DNA of 16,246 bases from Planctomycetales bacterium (GTDB lineage Bacteria; Planctomycetota; Phycisphaerae; SM23-33). The notes below the pieces were generated by a model. It searched no databases. It was not told the DNA's origin and saw only the letters and a list, made by a program, of their open reading frames with translations. Position numbers and translations under genes: made by a program. This document shows positions 7,780-15,221 of the stretch, piece by piece. Each line of letters starts with the position of its first letter. The stretch's first letter is position 1. The stretch is taken from contig JAUVIQ010000039.1 of the NCBI GenBank assembly GCA_030592655.1, positions 1-16,246 on the forward strand, written 5' to 3'.

Positions 7780-7838
7780 GGACGGTGTAATGTCTGTTAC
7801 CGTATCCTGCGGTGAGTTGAAAAGGGGAGGCTGGCAAG

Positions 7839-8981
7839 ATGGGTTGCGATCAGGTCTATGATGTTGTCGCTGTTGTTGACGATTTATTGAGGGGGGCGGC
7901 TTCGGCTGGGGCGAGCGATGTTCATTTCGAGCCGACCGGCAAGGGGCTGGTGATTAAATACCGCCTTGACGGCTCATTGAGCGTCGTCGAGGAACTTCCC
8001 CAAACCATGGCTGATAACGTAATTTCCCGCCTGAAAGTTCTGGGCGGGCTGCTGACTTACCACAACGACATCCCACAGGAAGGCAGGATCGACCGGCGCG
8101 ACGGATACGGCAAGGACGTAACCGACCAGCGTCTGGCGGTTTTCCCGACGATCCACGGCCAACGGGCGGTCGTGCGATTCTTCTACGATGAGAAGTGCCT
8201 GACAGACCTCGACGAACTTGGCTTGCCGGAGGTTATCCTCGCTTCGATAAAGCGGATCGCCGCCAGCCAGGGCCTGCTGCTGTTGACGGGTCCCGCCGGC
8301 AGCGGCAAGAGCACCACATTGGCTGCGTTGCTCCGCTACATCCTCAAGAAATACCCCGGTAAGAGCATCGTAACGCTCGAAGACCCCGTCGAGCGGCGGA
8401 TCGAGGGCGTTACGCAGGTCCAGATTTCGCCCCACGGCAGGATGACCTTCCCCGTCGCGCTCCGCTCGCTGTTGAGGCAGGACCCGGAGGTCCTGATGAT
8501 CGGCGAGATACGCGACGCAGAGACAGTCGGAATCGCCATCGAGGCAGCCCTTACCGGACACCTGCTCATGAGCACCATGCACAGCGGAACGCCCGCCGGA
8601 GCGCTGCTCAGGCTGCTGGAGATGGGAATCGAACCGTACCAGGTAACCTCCAGCGTCTCTGCTGTCCTGAACCAGCGACTTATCAGGAAAATCTGCGAGC
8701 ATTGCGGGCGGCCCGGCGGGCCCACGGCCCCGTGGGGGTGCGAGCAGTGTTTCAACACCGGCTTTAGAGGCAGGATGCTCATTGCCGAGTTTGTCCGCCT
8801 CGACGGCGAATTGCGAAAGGCTGTCCTGGACAGGGCCGATGCCGAAACACTGGAAGAAATCCTTGGCCGAAGGGGGCACATGAATATGTTCCAGAACGGA
8901 ATGAGGCTGGTTCACGAAGGGCTGACCACGCAGGCGGAATTGAACCGCGTCTGCGGCCTGGAAGAAGAGGCGGATCAATAA
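7839..8981 (+). CDS. gspE: GspE/PilB-type secretion ATPase, short form
   Basis: The 380-residue cytoplasmic ATPase powers assembly of a type II secretion pseudopilus or type IV pilus. GGGGAGG lies 8 nt before ATG 7839. The N-terminal part (DLLRGAASAGASDVHFEPT, VIKYRLDG) is the N2 domain of this family. Walker A is GPAGSGKST near residue 150, Walker B LMIGEIRDAET near 218, and the His box GHLLMSTMHSGTP follows. A zinc site CEHC...CEQC starts near residue 286; the two CxxC pairs are only 11 residues apart, shorter than the roughly 25-30 usual in GspE/PilB. The N1 domain, which contacts GspL in classical systems, is absent: the usual length is above 500 residues. The zinc site argues against a PilT retraction ATPase of similar size. 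The stop codon overlaps the next start (TAATG). Confidence 0.93.
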   Translation: MGCDQVYDVVAVVDDLLRGAASAGASDVHFEPTGKGLVIKYRLDGSLSVVEELPQTMADNVISRLKVLGGLLTYHNDIPQEGRIDRRDGYGKDVTDQRLAVFPTIHGQRAVVRFFYDEKCLTDLDELGLPEVILASIKRIAASQGLLLLTGPAGSGKSTTLAALLRYILKKYPGKSIVTLEDPVERRIEGVTQVQISPHGRMTFPVALRSLLRQDPEVLMIGEIRDAETVGIAIEAALTGHLLMSTMHSGTPAGALLRLLEMGIEPYQVTSSVSAVLNQRLIRKICEHCGRPGGPTAPWGCEQCFNTGFRGRMLIAEFVRLDGELRKAVLDRADAETLEEILGRRGHMNMFQNGMRLVHEGLTTQAELNRVCGLEEEADQ

Positions 8982-10180
8982 TGGCGATATTCGAATATCA
9001 GGCGCTGACGAGCGCCGGCAGGGTAATCAAGGGAACGGTTGAGGCCGATTCGCGCATCGAAGCGAGCCTGATGCTTCAGGACATGGCTCTTACCGTCAAC
9101 TCAATCGACAAGGCCCGCAAGCCCGTCCCGAAAACGCCCATCGGAAGAAGCGAGTTCCAACTGTTCAACGAACAACTGGCCTCTATCGCCAAGGCGGGTA
9201 TCCCGCTGGAAAGGTCGCTGCGGGCGCTTTCGCGGGATGTCGCCTCAAAGCGCATGCGCAGGCTGATTGACTCGATCGCAGACGACCTGGAGGCCGGCGC
9301 GAGCGTCGAAGAGGCATTCGAAAAGCGCAAACAATACTTCCCGCCGCTCTACGGGCGGATTATCAAGGCCGGCGTCAGCACGGGCCGGCTCAGCCAAATG
9401 CTCACCAGCCTCAACCGGCACCTGGAGGTGGCAGGACGGACACGAAGGATCGTCTTCGAGGCGATCTGCTATCCTGCCGTCGTGCTGGCATTGGCGGCGG
9501 TTATCCTGACTGTTATGCTCGTGTTTGTGGTTCCGCAGTTCGGGCTTACTATGTACGAAGACTTCGGGACGCCGCCCCCGATGACCATGCTTCTGCTGAA
9601 GGTAGCAGAGAATGTCGGATACATATGGGTGGGCATCGGTGTAGCCGCCGTCGCCTTCGTTCTGCTGAAGGTGCTGCTGGGAATATCCGGCGAAGGACGG
9701 CGATTCAAGGAACGAGTCGTGCTGTCCCTTCCTGTGATAGGGCGGATATATCACGCCTCGATGCTGGGAAGAATGGCCGACGCCATGGCGACGCTGGTTG
9801 CGGCAGAATGCGACATGCCCGCCTGCCTGCGTCTCGGAGCCGACGCCGCCGGAAGCGAAACGATGAAGTTCCAGTGCGACGCATTGGCCGGCAGAATCGA
9901 ACAGGGCGACGACATCCTCGACGCCGCAGCCGGCTGCACCATCCTGCCGCAACTGTTCCTTTATTCCGTCAAGTTGGGCCAGCAGAGAGACGACCTTCAG
10001 GACAACCTGCACAGCCTGTCCGAGATGTACACCCGCCAGGCGCAGACCAACCAGGGCAGGCTCCAGGCGCTGATGCTGCCCGTACTGCTCATATTTACCG
10101 GCGCGATTATCGCCTTCGGCGTCCTGGCGCTGTTCCTCCCGCTGCTGCGGGCAATGAGTGGAGTATCGTCAATATTATGA
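8981..10180 (+). CDS. gspF: GspF/PilC-type inner-membrane platform protein
   Basis: This is the inner-membrane platform protein of type II secretion and type IV pilus systems, which couples the ATPase to pilin assembly. Its 399 residues match the usual length near 400. It starts with the family's typical MAIFEYQALTSAGRVIKGTVEADS, followed by two T2SSF cytoplasmic domains. The first has FNEQLASIAKAGIPLERSLRAL and the second has LGRMADAMATLVAAECDMPACLRLG. Membrane helices lie at about 168-190 (AVVLALAAVILTVMLVFVVPQF), 215-230 and 370-390 (ALMLPVLLIFTGAIIAFGVLALF). The signature FPPLYGRIIKAGVSTGRLSQML is present in the first domain. ATG 8981 overlaps the stop of the ATPase by one base, which shows translational coupling. 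Its stop overlaps the next start as ATGA. Confidence 0.95.
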   Translation: MAIFEYQALTSAGRVIKGTVEADSRIEASLMLQDMALTVNSIDKARKPVPKTPIGRSEFQLFNEQLASIAKAGIPLERSLRALSRDVASKRMRRLIDSIADDLEAGASVEEAFEKRKQYFPPLYGRIIKAGVSTGRLSQMLTSLNRHLEVAGRTRRIVFEAICYPAVVLALAAVILTVMLVFVVPQFGLTMYEDFGTPPPMTMLLLKVAENVGYIWVGIGVAAVAFVLLKVLLGISGEGRRFKERVVLSLPVIGRIYHASMLGRMADAMATLVAAECDMPACLRLGADAAGSETMKFQCDALAGRIEQGDDILDAAAGCTILPQLFLYSVKLGQQRDDLQDNLHSLSEMYTRQAQTNQGRLQALMLPVLLIFTGAIIAFGVLALFLPLLRAMSGVSSIL

Positions 10181-11619
10181 TTCCTATTGCGATCATCCTG
10201 GTCTTCGCTGTGCTGATGTACCTGGCTGCCAGAGTACCGGTCGTGGCCATGCTGGCATCGCTTGTGGTTGCTGTTGCGGCGTTCGTTATTTCCTACAGCC
10301 AGGGCAGCGTGTTCGGCGTGTTGGCGTCGTACGTTCTGTTCCCGGCGACCTGCCTGGCTATCGTCCTGACGCGGGGCGTACCCGACACCGAAACATACGA
10401 CCGGACGATTGCGAAATGGGCGCTTATTGTCATGGGATGCATCATCGCGGCGCTGGTGGGTATGCCGCTGCTGCCGATCGGCCCGTTCGGCATTATAGGC
10501 ATGCTGTTTATCGGCCTGTTTGTCGGAATGATTATCTCCTACAAACTGAAATCCCGCGACGCGATTAACGTTTATGTCGTCTCGACTATCGGCGCTTGCA
10601 TGAGGCAGAACCTGCCTCTGTCCCAGGCTTTGGAATCCGCCGCTGTCGGCCTGACCGGTAAACGTCCGCAAACCCTCAGAAACATCGCAATGTATCTCAC
10701 GCAGGGAAACCCGCTTAGCACAGCCATTCGTCTGGGATACCGCAAGTGCCCCGGATACGTTACGGGTCTGATTACCGCGGCTGAACGCATCGACCAGACG
10801 CCCGAAGCGATTATGAGCCTCGAAGAAGATATGACCAAAAAGGCACAGGAAGGCGTGGTGTTCAAGCCGGTCCAGCCCTGGTATCCGGTAATGCTGGTTT
10901 TCTTCGCGCTTGCGATACTGACGGGTCTGACCATCTTCATCCTGCCGAAATTCAAGGACATTTTCGATCAATTCGGCGGCTCGGAACTACCGCTGGTCAC
11001 CCGGACGCTTATGGAATTCCATGATAACTGTTGGCCGATGCTGCCCTTGGTGCTTTTGCTGTTCCTGGTCGCGGTTCCCGTATGGATTTATGTGAAATTC
11101 CGCCCGCGCAGGCCCGAAAACCCGCGCATGTTTTCGACTATCGGCGACTTCGTCAAATGGCATCTGCCGGTGCTTCGATGGTTCGAGCGGAATTATTCGC
11201 TGCTGCACACGGTCGAACTGCTTCGCCTTTCGCTCAATGCCGGCGCTACCATCGACGAGGCAATCGCCCATACGCTCGTTCTGGACGTCAACGGGCATTT
11301 CAGAAAGCGTCTGACCCGATGGCGGGACAAGGTCCTGCAAGGACTGGACGTTTCGGCGGCCGCTGCCGACAGCGGACTGCCGGACGCGTTGGTGTGGGCG
11401 TTCGATAAAAAACTCAACCCCGATAAGACGCCGACGATACTTGAAACCGTCGAAAAGACCTGCCGGTCAAACTACAATTACCGCGCAAACATGCTCAAAA
11501 TGATCCTCTGGCCATGTACTACGATCCTGCTCGGCGCTTTCGTGGGGTTCATAGCAGTCGGTATATTCATGCCGCTTATAGCGATAATCCGCCTCAATAC
11601 CGCCGGGGTGCTGCCGTGA
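10177..11619 (+). CDS. Second GspF-like protein with N-terminal membrane extension
   Basis: ATG 10177 overlaps the previous stop by four bases (ATGA). An upstream open frame exists but only mirrors the first gspF. The 480-residue protein has about four N-terminal membrane helices (MIPIAIILVFAVLMYLAA, VVAMLASLVVAVAAFVISY, a third near WALIVMGCIIAALVG and a fourth near GIIGMLFIGLFVGMIISY). Two GspF-type domains follow: AINVYVVSTIGACMRQNLPL with GYVTGLITAAERIDQTPEAI, and YSLLHTVELLRLSLNAGATI with DEAIAHT. Helices near 245-265 and 290-315, and a final one (TTILLGAFVGFIAVGIFMPL), complete the GspF pattern. It is distant from the first GspF. A second platform subunit pairing with the first is likely; the extra N-terminal bundle might replace a missing inner-membrane component such as GspL, which is an inference. 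Confidence 0.85.
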   Translation: MIPIAIILVFAVLMYLAARVPVVAMLASLVVAVAAFVISYSQGSVFGVLASYVLFPATCLAIVLTRGVPDTETYDRTIAKWALIVMGCIIAALVGMPLLPIGPFGIIGMLFIGLFVGMIISYKLKSRDAINVYVVSTIGACMRQNLPLSQALESAAVGLTGKRPQTLRNIAMYLTQGNPLSTAIRLGYRKCPGYVTGLITAAERIDQTPEAIMSLEEDMTKKAQEGVVFKPVQPWYPVMLVFFALAILTGLTIFILPKFKDIFDQFGGSELPLVTRTLMEFHDNCWPMLPLVLLLFLVAVPVWIYVKFRPRRPENPRMFSTIGDFVKWHLPVLRWFERNYSLLHTVELLRLSLNAGATIDEAIAHTLVLDVNGHFRKRLTRWRDKVLQGLDVSAAAADSGLPDALVWAFDKKLNPDKTPTILETVEKTCRSNYNYRANMLKMILWPCTTILLGAFVGFIAVGIFMPLIAIIRLNTAGVLP

Positions 11620-12029
11620 AAGATATTCGTTCGACAATTCGTCGTCGCCCCGCGTCCCTGCCGGGGCGCGCCGGCGGGTGGATGCTGGTGGAGGTTGTCG
11701 TATCCCTGTCCGTTCTGGGAATACTGGTAACGGTCCTTGCCGTCGCGCAGAGCACCTCTGCCGGGTTGAATAAAAATATCCTGCTCCGCCAGCGATGCCT
11801 GGCTGCCGGGCAGGCGCAACTGGATAGTATCGTTGCGACAGGCCGGCCCATCAGCGACGAAGACCTCAAGCGGCTCTGGCCCGGCGTGCGTCTCGAAGTG
11901 AGCACCGAACCGGGCAAAGGCGATTGGGTTGGGCTGAACCGGTTGAAGGTTACCGCCGAGGCGACTGCCGGAAAAAAGAATATAAGGGTTACATTGTGCA
12001 GATACGTAATCGACAAGACGAAACAATAG
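11616..12029 (+). CDS. Prepilin-like protein, GspI-type minor pseudopilin
   Basis: GTG 11616 overlaps the preceding stop as GTGA, the same coupling as the rest of the operon. No ATG is available in a sensible place. The 137-residue protein has a basic leader of 21 residues ending AGG, then WMLVEVVVSLSVLGILVTVL. Prepilin peptidase would cleave after the glycine, leaving glutamate at position +5 of the mature protein, as in type IV pilins and GspH/I/J. The short globular part (QRCLAAGQAQLDSIVATGRP) resembles the MLAxxxAQ-like region after the helix in GspI. Placement before a GspJ-like gene supports GspI, but similarity is by pattern and gene order only. The leader is longer than the usual 6-10 residues. 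Confidence 0.8.
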   Translation: MKDIRSTIRRRPASLPGRAGGWMLVEVVVSLSVLGILVTVLAVAQSTSAGLNKNILLRQRCLAAGQAQLDSIVATGRPISDEDLKRLWPGVRLEVSTEPGKGDWVGLNRLKVTAEATAGKKNIRVTLCRYVIDKTKQ

Positions 12030-12031
12030 CA

Positions 12032-12541
12032 ATGCGAAAAGGCACAACAATGGTGGAACTGCTGGCCGTTGTCGTCTTGATGGGTGCGTTGTCGGCCGGT
12101 ATGGCGGGACTGTTCGTAACGCTCGTCGCCGATATCCCCCGCGCAAAGCGGGCGATGGACGCCAATTCGGTCGTCTCCGGTATGCTAATCGAGATGCGAA
12201 AGGACGTAGCCTCGGCGCAGTCGCTGCCGGAGGCCGGCGGGAAGGTTAAAACAGATCAAAATACACTGTTGATTCAACTGCCCGACAAGACCCTCTGTTA
12301 CGAATTGAAAGACGACAGAGTAATCAAACGCAAAATCAGCCCCGACGTCAAGAGCGACATCCTGCATACCTGGACAGCGCCGAACGCGAAAATCAAATGG
12401 AGCGTCCAGCGGCAGGGCGGTCGGGGATATGCCGTCGAGGTTCGGACGCACATAGAGGTCAACTTTGCCGGCAAACGCCTGAAAAAACTGGCCAACGCGC
12501 ATGTATTCTTTATGAATGAATCACAGGCTGGGAAAAAATGA
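12032..12541 (+). CDS. Prepilin-like protein, GspJ-type minor pseudopilin
   Basis: ATG 12032 begins two bases after the stop of the previous gene; a larger open frame from 11924 would bury it inside that gene. The 169-residue product has a very short leader (MRKG), then TTMVELLAVVVLMGALSAGM. Cleavage after glycine leaves glutamate at +5. The globular part begins LIEMRKDVASAQSLPEAGG and continues with a beta-rich segment (QNTLLIQLPDKTLCYELKDD, RVIKRKIS), as expected for GspJ (rough length 170-220). A C-terminal strand (YAVEVRTHIEVNFAGKRLKK) follows. Its stop overlaps the next start (ATGA). The GspJ assignment is by layout and gene order. Confidence 0.8.
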   Translation: MRKGTTMVELLAVVVLMGALSAGMAGLFVTLVADIPRAKRAMDANSVVSGMLIEMRKDVASAQSLPEAGGKVKTDQNTLLIQLPDKTLCYELKDDRVIKRKISPDVKSDILHTWTAPNAKIKWSVQRQGGRGYAVEVRTHIEVNFAGKRLKKLANAHVFFMNESQAGKK

Positions 12542-12906
12542 TAAATCGTCGCGGACAAAACGGCTTTACAATAATCATCGTGCTCTTCCTTGTCGCATTG
12601 GCGGGCGTGGCGATGGTTCTGCTGACTAAGGGGTCGAACACCTTGTTGTTTGACCTGCAAAGGGTGCAATATCACTCGACTCGTCGCAACCTCACCGCAA
12701 GCGCCCTCGCCTGGGCCGAAGTCAATGCCGATAAAATCCCGCCAGACGGAAAACAACTCATCCTCGACGGTTTGGCGTCGCCGGAGGCTGCGCTGCATGT
12801 AACCGTCGAAGGCGACAAGCCGGAAATCCGAATCCGAACCACCTGCCGGTTCGGAAGAAAACTCATCAAGAAAGACTCACGCCATCCACTTCGGCGCAAG
12901 CCGTAG
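12538..12906 (+). CDS. Prepilin-like protein resembling a short GspK
   Basis: ATG 12538 overlaps the previous stop by four bases. The 122-residue protein has a leader MINRRGQNG followed by FTIIIVLFLVALAGVAMVLL, the third class III-type signal in a row. Position +5 is isoleucine rather than glutamate; among pseudopilins this loss is typical of GspK, the tip subunit. After the helix comes RRNLTASALAWAEVNADKIP, similar to the alanine-rich region in GspK. Normal GspK is about 300 residues with a large inserted helical domain, which is missing here, so it is either a reduced form or a different minor pilin. The end is basic (KLIKKDSRHPLRRKP). It is the last gene of the operon; a large palindrome follows. 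Confidence 0.75.
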   Translation: MINRRGQNGFTIIIVLFLVALAGVAMVLLTKGSNTLLFDLQRVQYHSTRRNLTASALAWAEVNADKIPPDGKQLILDGLASPEAALHVTVEGDKPEIRIRTTCRFGRKLIKKDSRHPLRRKP

Positions 12907-12949
12907 GAATTGCATACAATCCAGGTCTCTGCGGTGAAATATTCGGGTC

Positions 12950-13106
12950 TGGTTCAATTTGGGGTAACACTTTTGATGCAAAAAATTCTCATTCATTTTT
13001 TTGTAACAGGCCCCCGCTTTGCGTAGCATGCCTTCGGCAAAGCGGGGGCCTGTTACAAAACAATATCAGGAACGACTGTTACCCAAAATAGAACGTTTTT
13101 GAACCA
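12950..13106. repeat. Large nested palindrome
   Basis: The centre is a perfect 24-nt inverted repeat (12999-13022 and 13037-13060; core GTAACAGGCCCCCGC) around a 14-nt loop. Outside it both arms share TTTGGGGTAACA-like blocks (TTTGGGGTAACA on the left, TTTTGGGTAACA on the right when reverse-complemented) and the outer TGGTTCAA (12950-12957 and 13099-13106). The blocks are separated by unmatched sequence of unequal length. T runs lie before the hairpin and A runs after it, so a poly-U tail is missing and it does not look like an ordinary intrinsic terminator, although the hairpin could still end or protect the operon transcript. A non-autonomous mobile or repeat element is the better guess. 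Confidence 0.8.
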
Positions 13107-13213
13107 TGCCAAACTGTTGACACGATCTTCGGCGGGAGAAGATTGCTTAATGCTCCCGAATCCATGAAAATGGTCGTCCGAAATTGTATGCCGCATTTTC
13201 GAGGACAGCACCA

Positions 13214-14326
13214 ATGGCGAGTCAGGACAAAACGGGGAATGCCGCTCCGGGACGCCCGCGTGCGAGGGAGATGGGCGTCGCGCCCGGCGTCCTGCCGCCC
13301 GGCCCGCTCAACGCAATCACGGACGTGCAGGACGTGCGGGTAGGCCACGTTACCGTCATCGAAGGCGACGACATCCGCACGGGCGCTACCGCCATCCTGC
13401 CGCACGGGGGAAACCTCTACCAGAACAAGGTCCCTGCCGGCGTGGCCGTTGGTAACGGTTACGGAAAGATGGCCGGCAGCACGCAGATTATCGAACTCGG
13501 CGAAATCGAGACCCCCATCGTCCTGACCAACACGCTGGCCATGCCGCGTGCGGCGGACGCCATTCTGGACTGGACGCTCGAACAGAGCGGAAACGAGGAT
13601 GCCAGTTCCATCAATCCCGTCGTCGGAGAGACCAATGACGGGTGTTTGAACAATACCCGACGCCGGGTATTGACGGCAGAGACGATCCGCCAATCCATCG
13701 AGACGGCAAAGACGGGACCTGTGGAAGAAGGCACAGTCGGCGCGGGAACCGGAACCAAGACCTTCGGGTTCAAAGGCGGAATCGGAACCAGTTCGCGGGT
13801 GCTGGGCGAAGGCCTGGGCGGCTGTACGGTCGGGGTGCTGGTGCAGTCGAACTTCGGCGGCATCCTGCAGATTTTGGGAGTACCCGTCGGGCGGGAGTTG
13901 GGACAATACTACCTCAAGGACACTCTGGACAAAGGCGATGCGGACGGCTCCATAATGATGGTCGTGGCGACGGACGCCCCGTTGTCCGACCGGAACCTGA
14001 CCCGTCTGGCCTGGCGGGCGGTGGCCGGGATGGTCCGCACCGGCTCTTCGATGTCCAACAGTTCAGGCGACTATGTCATTGCCTTCTCCACGGCAAAGGC
14101 TGTGCGGCGGACGCCGAAACGGCGAGAGGGGCGAGCCAACCTGGTCGAATTGCCGAATGTGAAGATGTCTCCGCTGTTCCAGGCCGCGATCGAGGCGACG
14201 GAGGAGGCCATCTACAATTCGCTTTTCAAGGCCACGACCGTTACCGGAAACGACGGTAATACGGCTGAAGCGCTGCCGCTGGATCAGGTCCTGGCCTTGA
14301 TGCGCACGTATGGGCGCATCAAATAA
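13214..14326 (+). CDS. P1-family (S58, DmpA-type) aminopeptidase
   Basis: ATG 13214 has GAGGA at 13201-13205, 8 nt upstream; the in-frame TTG at 13184 is weaker. The 370-residue length matches the DmpA family of self-cleaving N-terminal-serine hydrolases (L-aminopeptidase/D-esterase and beta-peptidyl aminopeptidases). Visible signatures are ITDVQDVRVGHVTV, GVAVGNGYGKMAGSTQI, VVGETNDGCLN, FGFKGGIGTSSRVL, VGVLVQSNFGG (conserved asparagine), GSIMMVVATDAPLSDRNLTR and SSGDYVIAFSTA. The last part includes the GS at residues 245-246, where family members cut themselves so that the serine (246; 250 in DmpA) becomes the nucleophile of the beta chain. Expected product: an alpha/beta hydrolase acting on small peptides or amides with free amino ends. 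No signal peptide is evident, so cytoplasmic. The exact substrate is unknown. Confidence 0.93.
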   Translation: MASQDKTGNAAPGRPRAREMGVAPGVLPPGPLNAITDVQDVRVGHVTVIEGDDIRTGATAILPHGGNLYQNKVPAGVAVGNGYGKMAGSTQIIELGEIETPIVLTNTLAMPRAADAILDWTLEQSGNEDASSINPVVGETNDGCLNNTRRRVLTAETIRQSIETAKTGPVEEGTVGAGTGTKTFGFKGGIGTSSRVLGEGLGGCTVGVLVQSNFGGILQILGVPVGRELGQYYLKDTLDKGDADGSIMMVVATDAPLSDRNLTRLAWRAVAGMVRTGSSMSNSSGDYVIAFSTAKAVRRTPKRREGRANLVELPNVKMSPLFQAAIEATEEAIYNSLFKATTVTGNDGNTAEALPLDQVLALMRTYGRIK

Positions 14327-14423
14327 TGGGCCTGTTGCTCAACCGGTTCAACCGTCCTCGCGGCACACCTGCGGAAGCCTTCTGGTTGCCAGTGGCGCGC
14401 ATCCGAAACTTGGCGCGTGAGGG

Positions 14424-14463
14424 CGGATTTCAACGGACTTCGGGGGACTTTGGCGGACTCAAG
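14424..14463 (+). repeat. Degenerate 10-bp tandem repeat
   Basis: Four units in register: CGGATTTCAA, CGGACTTCGG, GGGACTTTGG, CGGACTCAAG. It lies between the peptidase gene and the tRNA promoter, in the 213-nt stretch 14327-14539 that otherwise holds no supported gene. Confidence 0.45.
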
Positions 14464-14491
14464 ACCCAAGCGAACGAAAACGTCCAACCGT

Positions 14492-14520
14492 TTGACAATA
14501 CGAGAGAAACGACGTATTCT
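14492..14520 (+). promoter_or_regulatory. Strong sigma-70-type promoter for the tRNA
   Basis: TTGACA (14492-14497, perfect -35) and TATTCT (14515-14520) are spaced by exactly 17 nt. Transcription would start near 14527, about 13 nt before the tRNA. It may also serve the release-factor-like gene that follows. Confidence 0.7.
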
Positions 14521-14539
14521 CAATTGGAGATGAGCACAA

Positions 14540-14613
14540 ACGCCCGTAGCTCAACCGGATAGAGCAGCGGTCTTCTAAACCGCAGGTTGGAGGTTCGAGC
14601 CCTCCCGGGCGTG
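14540..14613 (+). tRNA. tRNA-Arg (anticodon UCU)
   Basis: All arms fold. Acceptor ACGCCCG (14540-14546) pairs with CGGGCGT (14606-14612), with discriminator G at 14613. The D stem is GCTC/GAGC with loop AACCGGATA. The anticodon stem is GCGGT/ACCGC with loop CTTCTAA, anticodon TCT at 14574-14576. The T stem is GGAGG/CCTCC with loop TTCGAGC. The terminal CCA is not encoded. The tRNA reads AGA and probably AGG codons. Confidence 0.95.
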
Positions 14614-14622
14614 GTGGTTGCA

Positions 14623-15207
14623 ATGGCGGATACAGACAGGGACATTTCGTTCGACCCAGAGGCTCACGATAGGTCAGCGGTGGATTATCCGGGGCTGGAC
14701 GATGCAGCCCTGCTGGGGCAATGCGATGTGAATATCTACAAAGCATCAGGGCCGGGCGGGCAGCATCGTAATAAGGTTTCATCGGCCATTCGCCTTCTGC
14801 ATTGCCCGACAGGCATTACCGCACAGGGATGCGACCATCGCAGCCAACACGCCAACAAACGCTCGGCATTGAAACGCCTGCGGATGAAGATTGCCTGCCA
14901 GGTTCGCAGGCCTGTGGCCCCGAATCAGCCGATGCCGGAAGTTGTGGCGTCGTGCCTGTTTGTGCCAAAATGCGCCCGGGCCGATGCGAAGAAGCGCCTC
15001 CAGGTCGGAAAGCGTGATAAGCGGTTCTGGTCGGTAGGGCGGTTTCTGCTGGATATACTGGACGCTGTCGGCGGGCGATTGTCCGAAGCAGCCGGAGCGA
15101 TGGAGATAGGAACAAGCAATTTCGTATCGGTCATCAAGCAGGATCGGCACCTTTACGCAGCCGCCCAGGAAATCCGCAAACATCACGGGCAGGGGCCGAT
15201 GAAATAA
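14623..15207 (+). CDS. GGQ-domain release-factor-like protein
   Basis: ATG 14623 gives a 194-residue protein and lies 9 nt after the tRNA; an in-frame TTG at 14587 would lie inside the tRNA and is rejected. Residues about 40-65 contain KASGPGGQHRNKVSSAIRLL followed by PTGI, the RF-1 catalytic domain with the GGQ loop at residues 45-47, which triggers peptidyl-tRNA hydrolysis in the ribosome. RSQHANKRSALKRLR follows, as in this domain. There is no codon-recognition domain, so it is not RF1/RF2. It is longer than ArfB (about 140 residues), and its C-terminal half (SVGRFLLDILDAVGGRLSEA, IGTSNFVSVIKQD) is unlike the basic tail of ArfB. It belongs to the 'peptide chain release factor-like' group; a rescue role is inferred. 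No clear ribosome site is visible between the tRNA and the ATG. Confidence 0.88.
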   Translation: MADTDRDISFDPEAHDRSAVDYPGLDDAALLGQCDVNIYKASGPGGQHRNKVSSAIRLLHCPTGITAQGCDHRSQHANKRSALKRLRMKIACQVRRPVAPNQPMPEVVASCLFVPKCARADAKKRLQVGKRDKRFWSVGRFLLDILDAVGGRLSEAAGAMEIGTSNFVSVIKQDRHLYAAAQEIRKHHGQGPMK

Positions 15208-15221
15208 CGGAAGGTGAACGA

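Noticed and set aside
9625..10176. Extending the second GspF gene upstream to 9625
   Set aside because: The extension lies wholly inside the first gspF in another frame and reads as arginine-rich noise; ATG 10177 with the ATGA overlap is the natural start.
12999..13060. Intrinsic terminator for the secretion operon
   Set aside because: The stem is strong, but the T run is upstream and an A run follows, so a standard poly-U tail is missing on both strands.
14326..14562. 78-residue plus-strand open frame starting on the peptidase stop codon
   Set aside because: It runs through the tRNA promoter and into the tRNA itself; the start overlap is tempting but the content shows no protein-like conservation pattern.
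14459..14782. Minus-strand open frame containing RPGGLEPPTCGLEDRCSI
   Set aside because: It is the antisense translation of tRNA-Arg, a well-known false protein, and it overlaps the release-factor-like gene.
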